DNA from: Typha latifolia
Taxonomy: Eukaryota > Streptophyta > Magnoliopsida > Poales > Typhaceae
DNA length: 64,000 nucleotides
Assembly (NCBI GenBank): GCA_019914945.1
Contig: CM034105.1
Span: 2,232,001 to 2,296,000 of the forward strand
Direction of reading: 5' to 3'
The position numbers and the translations under genes were made by a program. Of the stretch, positions 25,212-34,632 are shown in pieces. The notes below the pieces were generated by a model, which was not told the origin of the DNA, did not search any database, and worked only from the letters and a program-made list of their open reading frames with translations. Position 1 is the stretch's first letter, and each line of letters starts with the position of its first letter.

Positions 25212-25993
25212 AACTAGTTTTTGAGTTGAAGTCAGTGTTGAGTTGAGCTAGGGGCAACTTGTTCAATATTTTTATATTTCATTGTCACATAATTGTTGTA
25301 GTTGGTGTTTGATGTTGCCTATGACATGACTTCATGTCAGGACTATAAGGTCATCAATTGATGATGTAATTCTCTGTAGGCTTTGAGCTAGAAACAGTGA
25401 TGAATTATATATATGATATGCATGGAATATATACACACATACATGTATCTATATATATATTTGACATTCTACTTAATAGATACAAAGGAAAAAAAAAGAT
25501 AAGAATAAAGACTTTGGGAGACCCACATGATCTTCTGAATGACTACTGAATTAATAGATACTAGAAGTTGGATAGGACAATGACTACTAGTACAAAGGAG
25601 GAAAGCAACATTAATGTCATGCACTATGAGAAGCTAGCTACTCAAGCTAGTATACTTCTTTTCTAATGAGTAATGACTCCATTGCAAATAATGTACAGAA
25701 CTCATTGATTAATGTGAGTATGACTTCCCTACTTCCTTTTTCTGGATCTGGTGGTAGATCATATATTGGTATAAAATGTTATATAATACATCTTGTAGCC
25801 CATAAATATTAACTGCTTGCCCACATGCTCATTAATTAATAAAGGAATGTCTTCATATATGCTTGCCAACTGCACTAGTTTTCCTATGCTTCATTCATTC
25901 AATTCTGTTACATTATTAGTAATATATATGGAATAGGGATATTTGGGAATAGGAACATTTGCCCATCCATTGTTGGTAGGTTTCTCCTTGCAT

Positions 25994-26026
<33 letters not shown>

Positions 26027-26340
26027 CGCTTATAAAATGGAAAAAACTCATCTACTAGTGTCTAATGATATCATGTATATTAAAAATGTAGTCTTTTGAT
26101 AGTTCCCGGTGCCAATTAAAGGCTGCCATGTACTACGACTGCAAGAAATTCCTGCACTCGGATCTGCATGTGGTCATGCATGCATATACAATAAGCCAAG
26201 AAGAGAAGATCCCCAGCTAGCTATCTATCTACAAAAATCCTCCCTCTTCCTTTTGGTTTCAAATATACCATTTCTACCTTTCTCACCCTTTAAGTACAAC
26301 CCCTACGTACACTTCTGTCCATCCTCACTCAATTTGAAGT
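22877..26340. other. AT-rich intergenic region with microsatellites
   Basis: Holds an uninterrupted (TA)n at 25169-25209, (CTA)/(CTG) trinucleotides near 24072-24103, and a (GT)n(AT)n tract at 25995-26027. A TATAAAA at 26031-26037 could serve the OVATE gene, about 330 bp upstream of its ATG. No gene or known transposon was recognised. Confidence 0.55.
25169..25209. repeat. (TA)n microsatellite
   Basis: About 20 TA repeats. Confidence 0.95.
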
Positions 26341-26364
26341 AGAGAGAGAGAGAGAGAGAGAGAG
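26340..26364. repeat. (AG)n tract in the OVATE gene leader
   Basis: About 12 AG units directly upstream of the start codon. GA-rich leaders are common in plant genes. Confidence 0.9.
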
Positions 26365-26366
26365 TA

Positions 26367-27455
26367 ATGGAGAGCAATAGAAGTAGTGGGAGGATTAGAG
26401 AGCGACTTGCACGCATCTTCCGGTCATCTTGCAAACCTTCGACCTCCGCCGACGCCGCTCTGAGCTCCGGAAACACCTCTTCTCGAGCCCTTCTTAACTA
26501 TATCGCGCAGGAGCCCGTGTTCGTCCCTCACCGCCGCCACGGCGACAACCATCCTAGTCAACATGACCATCAAGCTCTTAATTTTGCCCCTGTCTCGATA
26601 GTCTGCGGTGGTTGCCGACCACATGGCGACGTACCTCCGCCTTCGGTGGCGAAGAGCATTAAAGGAAAGGACGGTAATAAAAAGATGAAGGAGAGAAGAG
26701 TTAGGGAGAATGGTGGGTTATACGAGACAGGTAAGGCCGAAGGAAGGATTTGCCCTCCGGTCTCGCCTTCCTCGCCGTCGAAGAATTCGCACTACTACTA
26801 TTATTGCTTCAATGGGATCGATCAAGTAGTAGAGAAGAAGAAGAAGAAGAAGAGTGAGAAAGGTATCAAGAAGGATAGCAAGAAGAAGTTTTTAACGAAT
26901 AGTTATGGATTCACTAGCTCTTCTTCCATTGAAAGCGACGACGACGAAGACGACGGTTATGGATTATTTAGCAGTGAAGGAGAGGTAAAAGAAGAGGAGA
27001 CCGAGACCTTCTTCTCATCAAGAAGCTTCTCTTCCGACTCCTCCGAGTTCTACCAACGGCCAATACCGAGTTCTAAGAAGAAGAAGAAGATGAACAACAA
27101 CAACAACAACAATAACGACAACAAGAAGGAGAAGGAGAAGGAGAAGAGGAAGAGGAAGTCTCATAATCAGCGAGTATCAAGTTGCAACAAGTGCGACGTG
27201 AGAGATGGATTTCTTCCATTAGTCTCAATCACAGCGGAGAAGGCGAAGAAGGGCTTCGCTGTCGTGAAGCGATCGAAAGATCCTTACGCCGACTTCCGGC
27301 AATCGATGGTGGAGATGATCGTCGAGCGACAAATCTACGGCGCCGAGGATTTAGAAAGACTACTCCATTCCTACCTCTCTCTCAATTCACCTCGCCACCA
27401 CCCTATCATCCTCCAAGCCTTCTCAGATATTTGGGTAGTTCTTTTTGGTAACTAA
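26367..27455 (+). CDS. OVATE family protein (OFP), intronless transcriptional regulator
   Basis: A single 362-residue exon. OFPs are plant nuclear or cytoplasmic regulators that repress transcription, bind TALE homeodomain proteins and affect organ shape; that role is family knowledge. The N-terminus (RIRERLARIFRSSCK) is a basic amphipathic block common in OFPs. Residues ~110-290 are low complexity: Tyr run, Lys runs (KKKKKK), acidic Ser blocks (SIESDDDEDDGYG), an Asn8 run from AAC repeats, and KEKEKEKRKRK. The last ~65 residues are the OVATE domain: GFAVVKRSKDPYADFRQSMV, MIVERQIYGAEDLERLL, SYLSLNSPRHHPIIL, AFSDIWVVLFG. The stop TAA follows two residues later. The start is the ATG 2 bases after a GA repeat, in frame with the conserved N-terminus. 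Confidence 0.93.
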   Translation: MESNRSSGRIRERLARIFRSSCKPSTSADAALSSGNTSSRALLNYIAQEPVFVPHRRHGDNHPSQHDHQALNFAPVSIVCGGCRPHGDVPPPSVAKSIKGKDGNKKMKERRVRENGGLYETGKAEGRICPPVSPSSPSKNSHYYYYCFNGIDQVVEKKKKKKSEKGIKKDSKKKFLTNSYGFTSSSSIESDDDEDDGYGLFSSEGEVKEEETETFFSSRSFSSDSSEFYQRPIPSSKKKKKMNNNNNNNNDNKKEKEKEKRKRKSHNQRVSSCNKCDVRDGFLPLVSITAEKAKKGFAVVKRSKDPYADFRQSMVEMIVERQIYGAEDLERLLHSYLSLNSPRHHPIILQAFSDIWVVLFGN

Positions 27456-28303
27456 TTACGTTACTATTGTCTACTTCGTAATTTCCTCTTGTTGTTGTGG
27501 TGAAATAATTCTCTAAACTTGGTATCATTAGTTCCTGGCTGTAACTTTGATTGAAACGTCTACTACTTTCATCCGCTCCAAGTACGTAGTCGTATTGTTG
27601 TTTGTGTGTGGAAAGCTCAAAGTAAAGAAAACTTGGGATCAAAAGATTTGTGTTTGAACTTTGAAAAGAGACGACATTCTTTGGATCATAACATGTGGAT
27701 GTTTTGGGATTAAAGAAGTTGGGATTAGGTACGTGGGTCTGCATTCCAACATATATATATTTATATGTATAAAGTAATCTACCAAAAGCTTGCTGCTTTT
27801 CTACTTAAAAAAACGCACCCACGAGCTTGCAGCAGTAAGTTTATCTTTTTACTCTTGACCATAGCTTAAAGCAAGCTATTGTAAATTGTAATTCTCTCCT
27901 TTCTAGATGCCACGATTGCTAGCTCTGAGTCTTCTTGATGAGCTCGTAATTAATATTTTGCTACTAAAAATCAAATAAAAAACTTCTTTAATTAGATTGG
28001 GAGCGTATCTTATGCAGCCCAGACTGCAGGATACGCAGACGCGGTCTCTTCCATAGAGAATAGGAAAAGTCAATGCTGGCTTTGCTGCTTGGTAGTATTA
28101 CTCTCGAGTCTCAACTTCTTTCTTTTTTTCTCTCTTCCGTCCTTTTGGGCGACTTTTTATTTCACTATTTTTATTTTTTGTCCTTTGAAGAAATCCAATG
28201 TCAAATCAAAGCTGTGGTTCAGGGTTTCTCTTAATATATATTTAAAAAAAAATAAAAGAAACAGGGTGTGAATCTATGTGAAATTATCTTTATTTATTTA
28301 TTT

Positions 28304-28308
<5 letters not shown>

Positions 28309-28336
<28 letters not shown>
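28309..28336. repeat. (GA)n microsatellite
   Basis: About 14 GA units. Confidence 0.95.
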
Positions 28337-28339
<3 letters not shown>

Positions 28340-28428
28340 CGAGCATTGTCGTTATATTATGATGCTCTCCTCACGGGGTGTACAAACGAGCTGTAAAAGG
28401 TGATGCAGATCTTGCTGTGATAGAGAAG

Positions 28429-28431
<3 letters not shown>

Positions 28432-28479
<48 letters not shown>
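28432..28479. repeat. Compound (CT)n(TA)n microsatellite
   Basis: About 16 CT units run directly into about 6 TA units. Confidence 0.95.
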
Positions 28480-29871
28480 ATGAATTAGAGGACCCAAATC
28501 GATATAATTCCCAGTTTCTTGGATGGAACCGGATTTGGATTCCAATGTAGATGACGTACCAGACTCTAATCTCGAGCTGGATTGAGAGAGAGATTTTAAT
28601 CCATCGGTTATATTTTCACGGCCGGTTACAAAACTCTTTTACAACGCACTATGGAACAAAACAGTATAGTGACCGAGTGCTACTACATTGTCCTTGCTGC
28701 AGTAGAGATAGCAACCCTTCATATATACATATATATATACAGGCATTTTGGCTTTTAGAGATAGAGGGATGGGCAATGGCAGAGGGCTTGTTAACTTACT
28801 TGGCTGATACACTGCTTACATGAAGGCATGCACCTTTCATCTATTCATCTTTGGTGGTCCATCTTTGGCAGAGAAGTAGGTCCTAAACTAATGAGGGAGA
28901 TGATTTGGTTTTAGACATCGCAGTTGTTGTTAGAAATTCCTCAAGATAGAGCAAGGCTCGGTGCTTTCAGTACCTCAAGTCTATCTTCTAGCTATATATG
29001 TACAAGAATTCTCACAGATAATTTCTGGGCCAATGGCAATACCTAGCACATTAAGTTACGAACAGAAGAGCCCAAGTTAATGATGCCTAACTCAAGGTCT
29101 AAGAAGGCCCATCATGAGACCAGAGATGAAGTCAAATACAGTTTGGTTGCCGAATAAGTTAGAGAGAAGAAGAAGAGAAGAAGAGACAAAACTTTAACAC
29201 TCTGCTTAGATAGAGAGAATAATAGAGAAGAGAAAGTGAAAAAAAAAATTTATCTTGTTTAGATGTAATCGGAGAGAAGAGAAGAACAATAAATTTACTC
29301 TTGTTGATTTAAAAAGAAAAAAAGAGCATGTTTATTATAATTATACTATTTGTATAATATTTAATTATTTAAATAAATCAGCACAAGCTATAACATCTAT
29401 AAATTTACTCCTTTAAAATAAATAAGAATAATATAAGGCAAACAACTGTTGTTTAATAAATTTAAACATTGTGCATCACTTATTAGGAATAAGATTGGAT
29501 TTTAATTTATTTGTTTGGAATTTTATGAGATTTTGGAATCTCGGTGCCCAATGCGACGATTTGAATTCGGTATCAAGATTTAATTAAAAGAGTATGTTTT
29601 TGTTTCTTCACTTTCTTTCTAAAAATCCAATCCAAACGATGATTTTTTCTTCTGTTCTCATGTATTCTCTCTATCCTAGCAGGGTAGGGAAAAAAAATTC
29701 TAAGAAAAAATTACGCTAATTTTCTTTTATCTTCTTCTTCCTCTTCCTTTCTCCACTGTTATCTCCTAAAATTTCATCCAAACCAAATATCGCTTATTTT
29801 CTCTTCTTTTTTTCTCTTTCTACTCTCGGAGTCTCACCATCCAAACAAAGATATGGACGAGCTAAGGGAAG

Positions 29872-30120
29872 ATGCTAACTTTACTTTTCCTTTCCACTGG
29901 GAACGATCAGAAGGCCGGGATGAAGGTGGTGGCGAAGCTACAGATGGAGGGTTATCATGGGATCGAAGTCTTCAAGGAAGAGGAGGCAGCGGAATGGGTG
30001 GCAAATGCGAAGAGCATTGGCTTTGTTCTCCATGGAGACGATGGAGATGCTGCGAGAGAGAGAGAGAGAGATGCAACCGCTTTGGCATCCAATCTTCTTC
30101 TAAAACACAGTTCAAGATGA
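29872..30120 (+). pseudogene. Coding-like fragment of unknown family
   Basis: A short frame translates to a balanced, non-repetitive peptide (for example KVVAKLQMEGYHGIEVF and EEEAAEWVANAKSIGFVL) before a GA microsatellite and a stop. Composition is exon-like, but I do not recognise the family. No splice partners are evident on either side. The frame that starts with the nearer ATG (29853) differs, suggesting a frameshift between the two. It sits immediately upstream of the 95-bp repeat array. It could be a retained exon, a gene relic or chance. Confidence 0.3.
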
Positions 30121-30176
30121 ATCTTTGCAAGAAGAAGTTTGGATGAAATTAAATCTCCTAAAACACAAGTTTTCGT

Positions 30177-31370
30177 AACACCTAATTTTCAGTTCAATAT
30201 TATTGCACAAATAAGGGCGCTAAATACAATTTCTTTAATTCTGCTGATGTTTTCATTTAGCATATAGAACAAAATTAGCAGTTAAATAATTGCATAAATA
30301 CAAGGTGCTAGATGCAAACTCCTCTAAGTTTTAGTTAAAGTTTTTTCACTTAACACGCTTTATGTATATGTGAATTTTTGGTTCAACTAATATTGCATAA
30401 ATATAGGGTGTTGACTGCAAATTTCTTATTATAATATTCTATATACAATTTTTTTAAATTCTGATAAAGCTTATTTAACACCCTATGTATAACTGAATTT
30501 ATGATTGAATAATATTGCATAATTATGGGCGCTTAATACAATTTTTTTTTATAATTTAAGGTTCGAGTAATATTTCCTAAATACCGGGTGTTAACTGCAA
30601 ATATATTTAATTTTGTGTAATTTTTATTTAACATCCCATACATAAATGTATTTTTGGTTCAGTAATATTTCGAGAAAAAGGGGTGCTAAATAAAAATTTC
30701 TTTAATTCTGATAAAGTTTCACTAATATCCCATATATAATTGAATTTGTGGTTGAGTAATATTGCATAAATAAGGGGTCTAAATACAAATTTATTTAATT
30801 TTTGGTAAAAGTTTTATTTAAACACCCTGCATATATGTGAATTTTTGGTTATACAAATATTGCATAAGGCAGGGTGTCAACTGCAAATTTCTGTAATTTT
30901 TGTGGAGTTTTTATTTGACCCCTCTATATAAGTGAATTTTACGCTCAATAATAGTGCACTAAAACGGGGTGCTAAATACAAATATTTTTATTTCTGATAA
31001 ACTTTTCATTTTACGCCCTATATATAACTGAATTTACGGTTGAATATATTACATAAATATGGGGCTCGCAATACAAATATTTTATTTTTTGGTAAAATTT
31101 TCATTTAACACCCTGTCTATATGTGAAATTTGCGTTCAAATAATTGCGTTCAAATAAATGCAGGGTGCAACTGCGAACTGCTTTAAAATTTTTATTTAAC
31201 ACCCTATATATAAGTGAATTCCCGTTTGAATTATGCTGCATAATATAGGGCGCTGCGTGGTGCGAATTTCTTTAACTTGAGTAAAGTTTTCATTTTAACA
31301 CCCTATACAAAAGTTAATATTCGATTTCATATTATATAAATAAAGAGTGCTAAAATGCAAATGTTTCTAT
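30177..31370. repeat. Degenerate tandem array of ~95-bp AT-rich units with A-B1-B2 higher-order structure
   Basis: About 12-13 units share the scheme TTTAACACCCTATATATAA - GTGAATTT..GGTTgA - ATATTGCATAAAT - GGGTGyTAA - CAAATTTCTTTAATT - GATAAAGTTTTCA. The boxes GGGTGTNAACTGC (type A) occur at 30406, 30586, 30871 and 31162. Between them, type B boxes GGGGTGCTAAATAC and variants occur at 30527, 30680, 30774, 30966, 31061 and about 31247. From 30586 onward the order is regularly A, B1, B2, with a 285-291 bp super-period. AACACCC and GGGTGTT within each unit are inverted copies, so units can fold into hairpins. No coding potential. It ends just before GC-richer leader-like sequence at 31380. Confidence 0.85.
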
Positions 31371-31379
31371 TTCTTTCCC

Positions 31380-31929
31380 GCAGCGTTTCGGGTTCGGGTT
31401 GAATCCGTTTCCCTCATGCCCTCTCATCTCCTTGCAATCGTTTCCTTCCTAAACTTAAGGGCATCTCGCTCTTAAAACGTCAGAGGTAAGCCCTTCGATC
31501 TCGTATAGATCTCACTAAGATCCTGTTTGAATCCTCTGCGAGCGGTAATTCTCTTGGCCTAAGTTGATCTATCACTGCGAACCCCTTAACCATTTGATTC
31601 CTCATCGATTTCGCAATCAGTAGAGGTTGGTAAGGTAGAAATTATTTGCTTTCTTTTGGTTATGTCCGTCTGCGTTTACTCGTCTTTAATTTTTTGAACA
31701 AATATCATTTGAGTTTTACTTTCAGTAGTTATTTGCATAGGGATAAGGGGGAAATGAATGTATATTTATGAAAAGCTCTGTTTTTTGGGGAAAAGTTAGA
31801 AACTTTCCGTTGTGCTTGAGTTGGAAAACTTCTGTTTCTTTTAGTTTTATCATTCGGTGGTTTTGACATTTGGGTTTCATTCGGTTGGATTGCATTACGG
31901 AAATATGAACTGTGGATGTAGAGAGGAGG
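31380..31929 (+). promoter_or_regulatory. Probable 5' leader of the 87-residue gene
   Basis: A GC-richer block (31.38-31.49 kb) ends in a good donor (CAGAG followed by GTAAGC at 31486). A possible acceptor lies at 31921, directly before the coding ATG. This fits a leader intron of about 435 nt. No transcript evidence. Confidence 0.4.
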
Positions 31930-33531
31930 ATGAGTTCCAGGCCTGTTCCAAGGAGAGAGAGCCCGTGGGGTTTGCCGGAAGGTGACACAAGGCAGCCGCA
32001 ACCACATCGATGCAACGATAGGGCAGAGGATGTTATCCAGGTGCTTCTTTTGTTCTGAACCAGATATTGCATACTACAGACATAAATAATTAGATTATAG
32101 CAGTAGATGAAAGTCACTGTTATCCAGATGCTTCTTTTACCATGTTGTTTGTTGTTTGAGGTGAAGGTTCCATGTTCATTACTATCAGGTTCTTTTGGTT
32201 ATGCCAATCTTTTGAAGACTATGAAATGTATTAGTATTGTTCCGTTGACTGTGGCTGTTAGTAAATGCTTTGGTCTACTACACCAAGGCATGTTAATGCC
32301 TGTTGAAGTCCCCTGTTGAAGTCCTTGTCCATTTAGGTTCCTCTATGATTCATTTAGTCTTCTCTTATGACCATTGGTTGAACCTAATTGGCAAATTGTC
32401 ATATTGTTCTCTAAACTTAAAAGAGATACTGTTGGCTTGCAAGTTACTCTCCAGGCTAGTTCTTCTATGATTCACATCTGTGTTTTGTTCATAGTAACAG
32501 GCATTCCTCTTATCTTTAACTCCTCTTTGCTCTTTTCTGATGTTTTATTACTTCGAGTCACTTTTTTGAAACATGACTTCCTTGCACAATATAATATATT
32601 ATGATGCCATATATAATTTTTAATGCTGCCTTTGCAGGCTTGCTTTGAAGGAAACCCATTTAAAACTGTTCCAGGTCCTTTTAAGCTCTTTTGGCGATGT
32701 ATGCGGTCAAAACCTGGGTATGTTTGATCACTTACTTTCCAATGTCTGTTTTATTTGTAACCTTTTTAGGATGATTTGCAAAAGATTTATTGTTCTTTTG
32801 ATGGAAATTGCAATGGCTGAATGGTAATGGAAGTTTCCTTAGCTCTTCATTTGACACATGTAATGCACCAATATCAATGACGAGCAGAGACACCCTTTAT
32901 TTACAAAAATTTAGTTCGGACCACATGTTTATTGTTCTGATATGTTCAAAGTGCTTAGCTGATAATGCTTTAATTTGGTTGCATTGAAGTTCTCCATAGC
33001 CTTTTATCCTCTTCATGATAGAACCTTGACATGATAGAATATAAGGAAATGACCAGAGCTTTACATCCTTGCTCGTTAAAGAGCTGTTTGGTTGAAGAAT
33101 GAGGAGTAGAGATAAATTTGAGTTTATACAGCATATTCTGCCAATAAGACCTCACTTTTTTGAACTTGGTATACCTCAAAATCCTTTCCATCATATGTCA
33201 GCCTATGGAGTGCCAATTCAACCAAGCTGGTTGAAACAGAAACCTAGTTCTTCTTTTACCTTCTCTTAGATGCACGGGCTTTCTTACATCTCCCACCCAA
33301 ATCAAAACACATTTACTCTTTCAACAGAACTACCAATGATAGTGTTTTCCTTTCGAGCATATTCTAGACAAATGAGACCTAGAGTGGTCTACTGGTCAGG
33401 TTCTTATAATAGATTTTATGCTCTATACTTTTCACTTAATAATCCATCTAATTTGCAGGGAGGAGCCAACAGAACCCTTCTACTACCTGGAGTTGGATCC
33501 ACCCAAGAGAGAGGATGTCAAACTAGAGTGA
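31930..33531 (+). CDS. Conserved small plant protein of unknown function, 87 residues
   Basis: Three exons: 31930-32040, 32638-32717, 33459-33531. All have good GT..AG borders and continuous phase (111 + 80 + 73 nt). Each exon is too short to be obvious alone. The protein opens MSSRPVPRRESPWGLPEGD and continues HRCNDRAEDVIQACFEGNPF, KTVPGPFKLFWRCMRSKPG and EEPTEPFYYLELDPPKR, ending VKLE. I believe this matches a highly conserved, uncharacterised small plant protein, but I cannot name it. It has no signal peptide, transmembrane helix or known domain. Three Cys (in HRCND, QACFEG and RCMRS) and several Pro/Gly turns suggest a compact fold. It lies directly downstream of the 95-bp repeat array and convergent with the RAB7 gene. 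Confidence 0.8.
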
Positions 33532-34632
33532 AACAAAAATGTATGGGAAAAGGATTGAGACTTTCAAATGTGCATCTTAAAATAGACCGTGCCCATTGGT
33601 GGCATATGCTCTTCCAGGATTTGCTAAAATCTCTCGCATACTTTGGTTACATGTCATGGAAATAATTTTTTTTCTTTGAGGAAATATTGGAAATAATGTT
33701 GAGAAATTAGTTTGGAACTACATTTCTTGGTCTTGCTCTCCATTCTCTACTTTCTGGATTGTTGAACATTGACTTGGCGTTGGCTAAATGTTTTTGAGAG
33801 AACATACAGGATTCTTTTTCTACAATCAAAGTATTTGTGACATCTCAATCGACTATTTTCTGTTTGATGATACATCTTCTCTTGCATAAGTGAATTATGC
33901 ATATTGAACTGGTTTACTGAACTTTGTAGATGTGGGAGACTGTCAGAAGGGTGTCAAAAACTCCCTAGGTCCTTTAAAAGCCTTCTCCTTCGCTGTGGAC
34001 GAAGACAAAACCCTAGATGCCATGGATGAGCTTATTCTTGTATAGTCTTAACTTCCCATGCATTACATATCTACTCGAGATGCCGTACAAGTATATATAT
34101 TAGCAAACTGCAACGACTCGGCCAGTCTTGTTAAAAATGGATCGGATGTACCAGCAAATAGTGTTCTTTTTTGTTTTGTCCCTATTTTCTTAAATTCTTA
34201 TTAAGCGTCATAAGTAATGACACATTCCAATACAACCATTATTCAAGGCAAATTATGCTTTTATACCTTGTACACTCATCTTTACTTGCTTTATTCGTGA
34301 ACAGTGAAAACTTATAACTCCCTGACCGTACGTACAAGTGCAGCTTCGTCAAAAAAGTAGAAAAATGTAGACAGGAGTCATCCATCAGACAAGACATCGA
34401 AATACTTTCGGAAACTACTTCACAGTATCAATACCAAATCATAACAAGTATCAAACCCACCAACAAATGAATCCTTCCAGTTAGAGAGAATCACAGACTG
34501 ACATGGAGGTTTAAAATAAAATCTGTAGCACCTTCGGGATAGTACATTGAATATAGAACAGAGTAATAGACTTTCGGTGAATTATTGCAGAAGCATAACA
34601 AATCTGGACAGTACACACTTGGGGCTGTATTT
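33532..34632. other. Convergent 3' region
   Basis: 3' flanks of the 87-residue gene (plus) and the RAB7 gene (minus). No other gene was seen. Confidence 0.55.

Larger units (their letters stand above)
27456..29850. other. Intergenic region with microsatellites
   Basis: Includes (GA)n at 28309-28336 and (CT)n(TA)n at 28432-28479. Both lie in the flank of a run of short ORFs that lack recognisable domains. AT-rich from 29.2 kb on. No supported gene. Confidence 0.5.

Noticed and set aside
30177..31370. CRISPR-like array
   Set aside because: Units are contiguous diverged ~95-bp repeats with no constant repeat/unique spacer alternation, and the genome is a plant's.
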